Source of the DNA: Dermatophagoides farinae
Taxonomy: Eukaryota; Arthropoda; Arachnida; Sarcoptiformes; Pyroglyphidae
Length of the DNA stretch: 64,000 nucleotides
Reading direction: 5' to 3'
NCBI RefSeq assembly: GCF_024713945.1
Contig: NC_134680.1
Span: 2,318,001 to 2,382,000 of the forward strand
The position numbers and the translations under genes were made by a program. Each line of letters begins with the position of its first letter. Within the stretch, counting starts at the first letter, position 1. Positions 38,027 through 48,963 of the stretch are shown here, in pieces. The notes below the pieces were generated by a model that saw only the letters and a list, made by a program, of their open reading frames with translations, did no database searches and had not been told where the DNA came from.

Positions 38027-39788
38027 TTATCGTCTTTCAACTTTTAGAAAGATATCACGTGGAGAAAGAAGACCGCCTTGATTATAAAATTCAACTGGAA
38101 TCTAATCAAAAGAAAGCAATAGAAAAAAAAGAATATGATAAGTGGAAAAAAAACATCAATCAAGTACCAAACAGCATCACTTACTTTGGTTTTATCACAT
38201 TTATTGAATTTAAAATTTTTAATCAACCAAATCAATGCTAATTTTGCTTCCATCAATGCTAAACTTTTGGCAACACAAGCTCGTGGTCCAGATCCGAATG
38301 GTAGATAGGCATAATTTGGATATTTATGATCATTATCCGGACCGAATCGTTCGGGACAAAATTTTTCCGATTCAGGAAAATATTCTTCATTATAATGTAG
38401 ACACCATATAGGAATCTGTATGATATCATCTTTACGAATCGAAACCGAAAATTGACCATCTTCAGTGGAAAGCAAACAATCATTCATACAACGACGTTCA
38501 GTGAATGGCGCCGGTGGTGTCATACGTAACGTTTCATTAACAACACCATTAATATAATCGAATTTTTTACCTATAGTTTCAAATGATAATGATTGTAATT
38601 TGTCATCATTTTGTTGACCATTTTCAAATTCCGAAACAATTCGTTCAACTTCTTCATAAGCTAGCTGTTGTTTATCCGGATTCAGGGCAAGATAATATAA
38701 CGCCATTGTGATTGTCGTTGCCGTCGTATCATAACCGGCCAAAAAGAATAATACACATTGTGCAATGATTTCATCATTGTTCATATATTTGATTGCTTTT
38801 TTATCATTATCGCCATTTTCCAATGAAATATTATTATTCGTATTATTATCAATTTTCTGTTGTTGATTTTCCAATTCATGTTCAGCTTCAAGTAAAAATT
38901 CAAGGAATGTTGATGCTTTTGAAAAATCTTTCTTTGCAAATTCTTTTCGTTTACGTTCAATTAAATCGATTGCAAATTTTCCGAAAAAATCCGTTACATC
39001 GCCATTTATCCGTATATTGAATATCTTTGAAAAAAATGGTGGGAGAAAAAAAGCGAATACAAATGCAATAATGTTTTTCAATGATAAATCCGTATTGAAT
39101 AGTCGTCTGGCCATAACGATAATCTGATTATTCGGTTCGATTAATGAATCAATTTTACAACCAAATGCTACCTGTAGAACAGTGTCCATTGTGAATGCAC
39201 CGGCGAATCGTTTAATATTCAATATGCTGTCATTCGAATTAGCCAATTCATTATTAATATTCTGGATTAATGTCTGACAAATTGAATCCATACATGGTTT
39301 CATTCGGCGAAGTTTTCCAGTAGCAAATGTAGGCGCTACAATTGCTCGAATACGTTTCCATTTATCCAATTCGACTGTAGACAGAAAGTTAGAAAAGAAT
39401 GGATCATCGGTATTTAGTTTCTTCGAAAAAAAAATCAATTTAGCATTTAGAATATAAATTCTCAAATTATAATTCTTACTCGTCTATTAGGAAAATTGGT
39501 GAATTCTTTGCTCAATATTAATTGAATCAATTCGGGTTCAGCAATGGTCAAATTTATTCCTCCAAACATCTCCCATCCATAAACTTTACCAATCTTTTTT
39601 ATGTTTTCTTGAGATATCAATTCAATACGTATATTATTCAATAAAGCATTGAAAAATGATGGCTGCTTTCCCACAGGAATATTACGATTTTGTAGATTCG
39701 AAATTGCCATTCTCGATTTATGGCGAAAATAAAGAAAAATTGACGAAAACGTCAAAATGATAACAGTCAACAAGAATATTCCAAACAT
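38027..39788 (-). CDS. Cytochrome P450, CYP3-clan-like
   Basis: Haem-thiolate monooxygenase anchored in the ER membrane; likely oxidises lipophilic endogenous compounds or xenobiotics with electrons from P450 reductase. Exons 39788-39480, 39420-38185 and 38101-38027 (introns 59 and 83 bp, GT/AG, phase 0) give 539 residues. The N-terminal anchor is residues 1-20 (MFGIFLLTVIILTFSSIFLY). I-helix AGYDTT 331-336, K-helix ETLR 399-402, PERF 459-462, haem loop FGSGPRACVA from 478 with Cys485 as thiolate ligand. The C-terminal exon adds IPVEFYNQGGLLSPRDIFLK, similar to the end of CYP3A-type proteins. The usual Gly two residues after the Cys is Ala487, a change seen in some P450s. Length is slightly above the typical 500-520, partly from an Asn-rich loop near 290-305. 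The CYP family number is not assigned. Confidence 0.93.
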
Positions 39789-40176
39789 TATTAAATCACT
39801 AAGAGTACGAAAACATACACAAATACAATAAATAAATTAAATTATGTTGATGTGCAACCAATTTATACGACAATAATTTATTTATCATAATCATCATTAA
39901 TTTTATCATTCAATTTTAACTTTTGGATTGATATCTTCAGTGTGTATTTATTATTACTATATAGTATATACCATGTATGGGTTGCAACTAAATGAAGAGT
40001 ATGCTTGTAAAAGAATTGTAAGAAATTTTTTTTTTCTTCTCATTATGTCTAAATAAATTTTTAATCATTGATTATAATTTTTATTAAAAATCACATGTAT
40101 ACACTTCTTTTTCAAGAACATATTACATGATTTTTAATTAAAATCAATTATTCTCATTGTAGATATTTGATACAAA
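39789..40176. other. Intergenic upstream of the P450
   Basis: Presumed P450 promoter region, AT-rich. No distinct TATA box stands out from the AT background. An 'ACTATATAGTATATA' stretch lies at 39956-39970. Confidence 0.4.
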
Positions 40177-40353
40177 CATTTCGATTTGTTTGGCCACCGA
40201 TTCCAAAGCTGCACCATCGCAACCGATAATTGTTACTTTAGCTACATATTGTGCAAATTGTACAGCAATCGCAGCACCGATCAATTGAACTAAACAGGAA
40301 CCTATAACCAGAGCAACTTTATCGTATTTTTTGCCATTTGATCAACAAGACAT
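40177..40353 (-). pseudogene. Inverted, broken copy of the SDR first exon
   Basis: Read on the minus strand from ATG 40353, it follows the N-terminal coding sequence of the intact dehydrogenase at 41848: both share AAAAAATACGAT, AAAGTTGCTCTGGTTA, GCTGTACAATTTGCACAATA and GATGGTGCAGCTTTGGAATC. It has an in-frame TGA at the fourth codon, a deletion after AAATACGAT, and the nucleotide motif TGxxxGIG is destroyed. Homology stops around 40177, corresponding to about residue 55 of the intact protein. It is therefore a degenerate partial duplicate in head-to-head orientation with the functional gene, with the solo LTR in between. Confidence 0.85.
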
Positions 40354-40600
40354 GTTTTAATGGATATGATGATATGATGATTTGTCAAATCGTCTTCTTT
40401 AAACTCGATTTATTATTGTTTATTTGTATGGAATTTATCATAGTAGCAATTATTATCAATGATTGTACATCTTATCAATATATGAACTTGAAGACATTTT
40501 CAAGACATTTTTCCACAGTGCAAAAGAGCCTTGTAACTGTTGAAATACACTAAATCCGGACGTTTTTCTTATTCAAGAAGTTTTTTTCTTAGTATATATA

Positions 40601-41773
40601 TGTGATGTTGGAAACATATGTTCGTCCTTTATGAAGGGGACCAGCCAAGATTTTGGACTGGAGGAGATCACGTGAGAAAGCTGCCAAAGTTTTATGACCA
40701 GGGAGTGCCCGAATTCGACATTTTGTGACCAGTTGGGCACCTAAAAGATTTTTGTTTATGTCGTGGGAGTGGGAATGTGGCCATAAAATAAAGGATTGGC
40801 TTGCAAATCGATCAAGAATCGATCAAGATTTGTCAACCGATTGTACCAATTCGATACGAGATCAAAGAACCGAAGACCGACGAATGGCTGAAATTGATTA
40901 TTGTCCTTTTATGGAACTGACCATAAATCGTTTGGTCAGGCTTGTTAAGACGAACCAAGGACCAAAGAAATGAGCCATGGCAGAGAAACCTTGGGATTGG
41001 AATGCCAGATAAGAACGATTCATTAGGAAAGGACCACATCTGGCCAGTCATAAAACAGGGTTGAAGTCGAGAATTGTCAAATGGACAATCGAGCAACGAT
41101 ACCCCGCGTAGAAAGCAGGAGAGGACATACTCCCTCCTAAGGACCATTAAGGATGGAAGGACAACCAACATAGCCGAAATTATAAAAACGAATGGAAAAC
41201 GGAGAATCAGGGGCAGTCGGTCAAAAAGGCAGAAGGAGATTAGAGTCGAACGATTGGTGAAGTAACGACGTAAGACAGTAAGAAGTGATTCAGAAGAAGA
41301 AAGAATTGGTGTTCCAACAACCGCGTGGGAATTAGATAGAAGACAAAGATTCCCATTGCAAGCAGCATCCGTAAGACAGAAAGCGGATGAAGAAGTTCGT
41401 TGCCGACACAGTCATAGATTTGACCTGTTGTCAAAGAAGAAGTGTGTGGAGTAAGAAGAACCTCCACTACCGAATCCCGATAAAGAGGTAGAAACCCGAT
41501 CGGTAGACAGTTGGAATAAAACCACCAATTAAGATCATCATCATCATTATTGCAGTAACAACGTCTTATAATTTTATTATAAGTGCTAAACGTCGTGTAT
41601 TAATATAATTTGTGTGTGCTTACTAAATTGTGTAAATAAAATCCTTTTCTTTTCGTTGTTGAGTTGATTATTTTCGGAAGGCCAGATATCATTTGGGCTT
41701 CCGGTCTACTATTTCCATCCAGTGGATCGGTCTAGGCGGCGGCTCAAAGTCAACCATAGTTTCGCACATGACA
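40601..41773 (+). mobile_element. Probable solo LTR, about 1.17 kb
   Basis: A block with clearly higher GC than its surroundings, starting TGTGATG and ending CATGACA (TGTCATG in complement, 6 of 7 matching). It is flanked by TATA on both sides (40597-40600 and 41774-41777), compatible with a 4-bp target duplication. An AATAAA lies at 41635-41640, about 130 bp before the right end, as expected for an R/U5 boundary. No RT, integrase or long frame is inside, so I read it as a solo LTR of a long-LTR element (Gypsy or BEL type). Because the flanks are AT-rich, TATA on both sides could be chance. It might instead be another repeat type. Confidence 0.5.
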
Positions 41774-41781
41774 TATAAATA
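41774..41781 (+). promoter_or_regulatory. TATA box of the SDR gene
   Basis: TATAAATA, 74 bp upstream of ATG 41848, immediately adjoining the right end of the probable solo LTR. If the LTR call is right, the target-site duplication lies inside this box. Confidence 0.5.
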
Positions 41782-41847
41782 GACAATGAATCAAATTTAA
41801 AGCAGACAATTTGACAATCAAATCAAAACTATACATTGAAAACAAAC

Positions 41848-42762
41848 ATGTCTTCATCAAGTGGTAAAAAATACGATTTCAGCGGTAAAGTTGCTCTGGT
41901 TACAGGTTCCAGTTCTGGGATCGGTGCTGCAATTGCTGTACAATTTGCACAATATGGTGCTAAACTAACAATTACCGGTCGTGATGGTGCAGCTTTGGAA
42001 TCGGTGGCCAAAAAAATCGAAATTGAAAGTGGACATCAACCATTGCAAATTGTCGGTGATCTTCTTGATCAATCTTTGCCAGCCAAATTGATTAATGAAA
42101 CTGTTTCCAAGTTTGGACGTTTGGATTTTCTTGTAAACAATGCCGGTGGTAGTACAGCTCATCGCGAACTCAACGATGAAAAATTGATGGAAGCTTTTGA
42201 TAAAGTTTTCGCTCTAAATGTTCGTGCTGTCCTTCAATTAAGTCAATTAGCTGCAATACATTTGGAGAAATCCAAGGGTAATATCATCAACATTTCAAGT
42301 ATTGTTTCTATGAAGCCGGTAAGATTATTTTTTTTATTACTGTGAATATCTTAATAATTTCATGAATATGTTCTAGTATGGACATGTATATAGTTCATCG
42401 AAAGCAGCACTGGATATGATTACCAAAACATTAGCTAAAGAGCTAGGACTAAAAGGTGTCCGAGTCAATTCGATTAAGTAAGCGAGTTTATTGACTATTC
42501 ACTTCGTCATTTATACTAACTTCGTTTTTGTTTCAAAAAATATTTTAGCCCCGGACCTGTTGCAACTGGTTTCCTCCGTTCGGTCGGAATGTCAGCTACA
42601 GCCTATACGGATTTAGCAGATACTATGATTAATCATACCTTGTTGAAATTCTTAGCACAACCTGATGAAATTGCAAATCTAGCTTCATTCTTAGCATCTG
42701 ATGATGCTCGTAACATGACTGGTTCAATTGTTGTTAGCGACACCGGATCATTGTTGGTATGA
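41848..42762 (+). CDS. Short-chain dehydrogenase/reductase (classical SDR)
   Basis: NAD(P)-dependent oxidoreductase of the classical SDR type; substrate unknown. Exons 41848-42318, 42377-42477 and 42549-42762 (introns 58 and 71 bp, GT/AG; phases 0 and 2) give 261 residues, the usual SDR length. Visible motifs: Rossmann dinucleotide site TGSSSGIG near residue 19, NNAGG near 96, ISSIVS with catalytic Ser, YGHVYSSSK with the catalytic Tyr-x3-Lys, then the NPGPV segment after the active site. It ends in [14 protein letters not shown], the common SDR C-terminus, with no signal peptide. The frame could be extended four codons upstream only from a TTG, so the ATG at 41848 is the start. A broken inverted paralogue lies 1.5 kb away, so the gene has been duplicated at least once locally. 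Confidence 0.93.
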
Positions 42763-42896
42763 AAAACCCAACAAAAATAACTACAATGAGAATAATAATT
42801 GATTTAAATCATGAATGATGAAATGTATTCTTGAACATATAATTGTATACGTGAACGTCATAAATGTTTAATTTTTTTAGCTTTTTCTTGTTAATC

Positions 42897-42902
42897 AATA
42901 AA
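42897..42902 (+). terminator. Polyadenylation signal of the SDR gene
   Basis: AATAAA, 135 bp after the SDR stop codon and 343 bp before the helicase start codon, on the coding strand. The best candidate 3'-end signal for this gene. Confidence 0.55.
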
Positions 42903-43244
42903 AATTTTTTCTTGATCAACAATTTATGGATCGAATTCTATTCGATAATTCAAAAGGCCCTTCTCATGACCGAAATCCTTTTAGCGACCATTGATTTCAG
43001 TCAAAATATAAAAGATAGCTAAATAAATTATGGTAAAAAAATATGCCTGTGGAATGCAATAACCGCTGGCTTCGAAAACTATGATGAAACTTTTTGCAAT
43101 GTGCGCACGAGTACAAAATCAAGCAATATTCTCTGTTAATATAACAACTTTTGATGATTGATCATTAGATTTCATATACTTTTTTATGACATATGGACAC
43201 GCGACACATTAATTGAACAAAACCAAATTAAAAAGTTCCTCGAA

Positions 43245-45946
43245 ATGTTTTGGAATAGCATTGATAAATTTTTTTGGACCTGTTTGGTATGTAAAAAATT
43301 ACAATTATTATAATCTGTTTACAATACTTCGTAAATTTTTTCTTTTCATTTAGAAATTTTTTTCTCCCGCTGAGAAAAATAACAAGACAGCAACAACCAA
43401 TAGAGATGAGTGGGACACCCCAGATTACCCAAATCCCATCTCTTACATTCCTCATAATAATTATACTGTATCAAACCAAAACCATTATGATGATGAATTT
43501 AAGCCAGATTTATCATCTGAATTTAAACCAGATGATAATGTTAAAAAATCACACTATAGACATTTACTTGACATTAAATGTCAATCAATGCCTATGCCGA
43601 GTTATCTATTGATCGATCTTGAATTGGAAAATAACTATGGATATGAATCCCGACCTTCTAAGCAAAAACTCCTCTCATTTTTCCATGAATTTAATGAATT
43701 TAATGATAAAATGTTCAAAAATGGCATTAATATTCTGTTATTACCAATATTGTCGATTGATTGGACCGTTTTTATTACTAAGTCAAACCAAGACCAAAGT
43801 GGTGAAGAATTTTACTTTCATTGTATTGAACAAAGTTGTCGTGAACTAATTCCTTTGTTAAAATCTGATATTAAATTACAATACGATTGCATCAGTCATT
43901 ATAAATATTCAAACATGGCAATGATCATCATCAATACGATGGCTCAAATCGAAAAGGAAATGACTACAAAATTACCTAATGACTATCTCAACATGAGTTT
44001 GCTTACATCAACCATCAATCATAATTCACATCTAGTCCATGTAATATTCGATTGTCGATTGTCACGTGAAGCAATCTTTGAGAAGAGACGGAAATTCATT
44101 AATCATATTGTTAGTATTCGTCTCAATGGAGATGCCAATTCGGATTCCTACTTGTTAAATATAGGATACATCGCCAATTCTGTATGGGACATACCTAGAC
44201 GCCATAGTACAGGTAGATTGTTTTTCTCGGTAATCATGACTTCGTCCTTTCATCAAAAGTTATCACGTTTTTCAAACAAAGAATGGATAATCAAGCCGTT
44301 ATTTTATTTGCGACCTGCTGTTCGATTAATCGAAACGCTTGCCTATTTAGAGCAGTATCGATCCCAATCGTTTCAATCGCTCATTCGTCTAGATCCGAAT
44401 CTTTGTCATAATCAAAATAAAATAATGACATTGGCGTGTAAACCATTACATAACCAGAAACAATATAATGAGAAGCAACAGGCTGCCATTGTAGCAGCAT
44501 GTGACCTTATCAATTTATCAACATCAACACTCCGAATTCTTATGGTACAAGGTCCCCCTGGCACCGGTAAGACTCACATATTGCTTGGCATCATCAGGAA
44601 TATCATGGCTGACTCAATAACCAAGTTTCAAATGGTTCCATTTCGCATCATGATTTGTGCGCCAAGCAATGGTGCTATCGATGAAATTGGACTGCGAATA
44701 GCTTCTGAGAAAACACAATTACTTCATGGCCGATTGATTAAAATGGTACGAATAGGAATGAAATCACGAATGCACACAGATTTGGTCCAATATGAACTGG
44801 AAACAATGATCGATGCTGTTCTTGGCGAAGAAGAAAAGAAACTCGGTTATAAACGTGCCAGTGTACGCCAAGAAATCATATCCAATGCTGACATCATTCT
44901 GACAACATTGTCAAGTTGCCAAAATTCAGCACTTGACATATTTCGATCCACTAAACAAGAAACAATACGCATAAGCAATAACGTTATAAACTGTCTCATC
45001 ATTGATGAAGCCTCACAATGTATAGAGCCAGAAATCCTTATGCCTTTAGTTTATGAATCCATAACAAAAGTGATTATGATCGGTGATCCATTGCAATTAC
45101 CTGCAACAGTCATATCTAGTACGGCTAAAAATGCCAATTATGGTCGCTCTTTGTTCGAACGTTTCGACACGTATTTCAGTGATATCAAAAGTGATAAACA
45201 ATCGCCAATCATACGTCTTACGCAACAGTTTCGTATGCACAAGGATATTTGTTCCTTTCCATCGAAACAATTTTATAATTCCACATTAGAAACCGCTAAC
45301 GGTAGCGGTTTTCATACCTCTGTCACAATTAATCCATACTTTATTTTCGACATTCTTGACTCACAAGAATCCAGCTCTCAAAGTTCTAAATCAAATCCAA
45401 CTGAAGTGATGTTTATATGCAAACTATTTCGTCAAATACTCGACAAAATTTGCTATAAACCATGGCAGCCTCTTCCGGCTTCTATCGGTATTATAACATT
45501 CTATCAGGAGCAGAAACAAGCTCTTATCGCGGAATTATCAGAGCAATTCAGCTCTGAATTGGTAAACATTATCAAGATAGACACAGTGGACGCATTTCAG
45601 GGACAAGAATGTGATATTGTCATCTTATCCTGTGTTCGAGCCCCTGACGACAAAGGCCGTTTCGGATCGATTGGTTTCGTACGTAGCCAACAACGAATGA
45701 ATGTAGCATTAACTAGGGCTCGTTGTTTGCTGTGTGTCTGTTTGCATAGCAGAACATTTTCACGAGCACCAATTTGGAAACAAATGCTATTGGATGCCGA
45801 ACAACGTAATCGATTGTTTTCGGTTTCATCTAAAATTCAAGATTCCGCACTCAAGGTATATTTGTTAAATTATTCTATCATTTTTTTTAAATTTAATTAA
45901 ATTGTTTTTCATTTTTTTTTTAAATATCTAGTCAATGCTTGTCTAA
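43245..45946 (+). CDS. Sen1/senataxin-like superfamily 1 RNA/DNA helicase
   Basis: ATP-dependent 5'-3' helicase of the Upf1/Sen1 type; relatives resolve R-loops and act in transcription termination. Exons 43245-43286 (14 codons), 43354-45855 and 45932-45946 (SMLV-stop) give 852 residues. Motifs: Q-like NEKQQAAI, Walker A GPPGTGKT (414-421), CAPSNGAIDE (Ia), Walker B DEAS (565-568), GDPLQLPATV (III), QQFRMH (639-643), DTVDAFQGQE (757-766) and NVALTRAR with the arginine finger (797-804). DEASQ plus LPATVIS and AFQGQE favour the senataxin branch over UPF1 or IGHMBP2. The protein is far shorter than vertebrate senataxin and lacks the long N-terminal region; residues 1-270 are unassigned. The short first and last exons are inferred from splice sites and phase; the main exon is certain. 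Confidence 0.9.
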
Positions 45947-46031
45947 CGAAAAATCCAACATTTGAATTGGCCAGTCGTCGAATTGTCGGAAACATTTTCC
46001 CTCATACATTTATTAATTTTGTTATTAAAAA

Positions 46032-46037
46032 AATAAA
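46032..46037 (+). terminator. Polyadenylation signal of the helicase gene
   Basis: AATAAATAAAA, 86 bp after the inferred helicase stop, on the coding strand. Likely 3'-end signal. Confidence 0.5.
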
Positions 46038-46486
46038 TAAAATGATGATTTTTAATTTTAATTTCTTTCACTGAATAATTTAAAATTTTCGTCGTCAGAT
46101 ATCGCCACATACAAATTGATAACTAAATTTTAGGCTACATATGTTGTTTTGATTTTCATCTGATCAACATTGATATTTACGACAATCACATCATACTTTT
46201 TTTTATCATTTATTTTGTTCATTACATTCATACAGGAATTTATCTTTTCCCTCTTTATATCTTCTTGAATTTTGTTCAACCTATATGTAACCGTTGTGAT
46301 GATAAATAAATTTCATTATTATTATACAAAAAGAAATTATGACTCACTGAGGATATAAATTTTGTATGGCTAAATAATAACTCAATTGTTTCTATTGAAT
46401 CTGAGTACCTAAAATCTTTCGATAATTTCTCATCATTTTTTCCCTTATAAATTGTGAATGCAGATTTGATTGATATAGCATTCATT

Positions 46487-48742
46487 ATGGCACAGCCGAA
46501 TAAACAATCGAATGAATCATTGAACAAGAATCAATCCGATTCCATATTGTTGAATCAAACGAATTTAGCTTGGTCACAACCAGCTGGATTTATGTTGGCA
46601 TCACCTGCACCAGCTTCTCAACCATCACAATCGACGATGGCTACATTGGCCAATGATCAATTATTAACCACCACAGAGTCTACCGTCGATGTACAGACGA
46701 CGATGCAGGAAACACAAGAAAGTCCACCTGCTACGAATACCAGCACTGTCGAATCGTCAATTGAATCATATTTCAAATCTGAAACTTCGCAACCTGAACC
46801 ATCAGAATTATCAAATCCAACACCACAATCAGCAACAACACCGGAACCCGAAACTTATAAAGAAGTTGATCATCATTGGTTTTATCAAAAAAATCCGGAA
46901 AATAATCCCGATGATTGGCAGGCATTTTCAATGTTGGACAGCTATCAATTAGAAAATGCATTTCAACAATGTCGTATGGATGAGCTGATTCCTACGAATG
47001 GTACACGATATGATGTTCGCATACGAGATCGATTACGTTGTCCGGTTTATTGGCAAGGTTCGTCAAGTATGGTTTCTCGTTGTTCATGGTTTTATAAACG
47101 TGAAACCGACTATCGTTATGTACCATATCCGGAATATATTGCCGAAATGTTGGAAGCTACATATCGGTTAGTATGAATTTCATAATAATTATCATAATTG
47201 AAATTATTCTCAAAAATCTATAGAGATTGTTTCTTAACACATCAATGGAATCGTCGATTAGATCTAACCGATACGGAATTTGTTGTTTTCTATGCTCATA
47301 ATTCCGTATATCATTATTTTAATGATCCAGTTCAATCATCACCATCGACTGGTTGGCAAACATTGATGACATCTGATCCAGGATCACAGCCTCGTTATTG
47401 TTACCGTGGACCATGGATGATTCAAACACAACCGGAACGTGATGAATCGGCCACGTCCGTGACACATTTAATCTTTTTCGTTCATGGTATCGGTGAATTT
47501 TGTGATTTCAGTTTTCGACCATTGAAAGATGTTGTCGATGATTTTCGTATGATCACTCATGATCTATTGCTTACACATTATGGTCATGAACAAGGTCGTG
47601 TTGAAGTATTGCCAGTTACTTGGCATCAAGCATTGCATACAAAATCTTTGGATGAACGTCTTCGTGAGATTACCTTACCATCGATTCAAAAGTTACGTTC
47701 ATTCACAAACGATACGATTCTTGATGCATTGTTCTATACATCACCTGTACATTCGAAATTACTATTGAATTATGTTGCCAATGAACTTAATCGATTGTTT
47801 GCGATCTTCCTCCAACGAAATCCATATTTTGGTGGTAGAATTGCCTTGGCTGGACATTCGCTCGGTTCGTTGATCTTATTCGATTTATTATCATATCAAA
47901 CACCACCAACTTCAGCCAGTAACGAGCCACAACAATCACAAGATGATCATCATAATACTGAACATTCAAATCAAATTGAACAACTTCATTTCAGACCTGA
48001 ATGCCTTTTTGCATTGGGTTCACCATTAGCCGCATTCATTACGATTCGTGGTTTGGATTTGGCACCGGATTTTCGTTTACCCACATGTCCGGCATTTTTC
48101 AATATATTTCATCCCTATGATCCAATTGCTTATCGTTTGGAACCGTTGATTAATCGAGAATTTGCCAAAATTAAACCAGTACTCGTTCCACATCATAAAG
48201 GCCGTAAACGATTCCATCTGGAACTAAAAGATTCATTACAAAGAGTCGGTACTGATTTGAAACAGAAATTTATGTCCGGAATACGAGGCGCATTAGATTC
48301 ATTGTATGGTTTCGCTAAAGCTCACGTTGAAGAACCAACAGCGGAAATTCAACAACAACAGCAGCATGTACAATTACAAACTCACACATCAATGGATAAT
48401 ATAGAAATAAAACGAGAACAACCGGAAATTGTTAATCAACAGCCACAACAGCTACAAGAGCCATCATTACCATCATCAACATCGATAACAAATTCATTAT
48501 CCGAATTAGCCATAAAACCCGATATGACGGAAACTGAATTGAATCGAATTTTATCATTGGATTTTGGTCAATTAAATCGTGGACGTCGTTTAGATTATGT
48601 ATTACAGGAAAGGCCATTTGAAATTGTCAATGAATATGTATTTGCCATTACATCACATGGTTATTATTGGTTTTCCGAAGATACGGCATTATTAATGTTA
48701 CGTGAATTATTTGGTCAACCACCACAATCAAATACTGTGTAA
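46487..48742 (+). CDS. DDHD-type phosphatidic acid-preferring phospholipase A1
   Basis: Intracellular PLA1 of the DDHD1/DDHD2/SEC23IP family, which hydrolyses phosphatidic acid and related lipids at ER/Golgi membranes and can act as a lipid-droplet lipase. Exons 46487-47166 and 47224-48742 (57-bp intron, phase 2) give 732 residues. Order: Ser/Thr/Gln/Pro-rich linker (1-128); WWE-like domain (129-227: HHWFYQ, W..FSMLDSYQLENAF, RYDVRIRDRLRCPVYW, SWFYKRETDYRYVPY); lipase core with FVHGIGE and the nucleophile motif GHSLGS (437-442, Ser439); DDHD domain from about 480 (FALGSPLAAF, FNIFHPYDPIAYRLEPL) to the C-terminal DYVLQERP...ITSHGYYWFSEDTALLML. The linker inside the DDHD region (about 565-645) is Gln-rich. 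Closest in pattern to DDHD2. The first in-frame ATG is at 46487; only a GTG lies further up. Confidence 0.93.
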
Positions 48743-48876
48743 TTGAGTGTAAAAATTAATTCTTATTATTATTATTATTGTATTTTTATTTAAAAATATT
48801 TTGAAATAATATTATAATGATGAATGTGTGCAATTATGACAATGATGTTATGTGAACAATGCCTTTGAAAAAAAAG

Positions 48877-48882
48877 AATAAA
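48877..48882 (+). terminator. Polyadenylation signal of the DDHD gene
   Basis: AATAAA, 135 bp after the stop codon. A second AATAAA-like signal follows at about 48892. The convergent Rab-like gene ends at 48964, so the two 3' UTRs may overlap. Confidence 0.55.
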
Positions 48883-48963
48883 TTTTTTCAAATAAAAAAA
48901 ACGAAAATTAATAACAAATTAAATAAATAGAATATAAATAAATTACAATTTTGTTTCTTTTGA

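Noticed and set aside
40725-41265. Frames of 63-112 codons on both strands inside 40601-41773
   Set aside because: They overlap one another on opposite strands, have no domain, and lie inside a segment better explained as an LTR.
41836-41847. Earlier start for the SDR
   Set aside because: Upstream extension would begin at TTG. The first ATG is at 41848 and fits the standard SDR N-terminus.
46454-46486. Earlier start for the DDHD phospholipase
   Set aside because: The extra codons begin at GTG; ATG 46487 is the first usable start.
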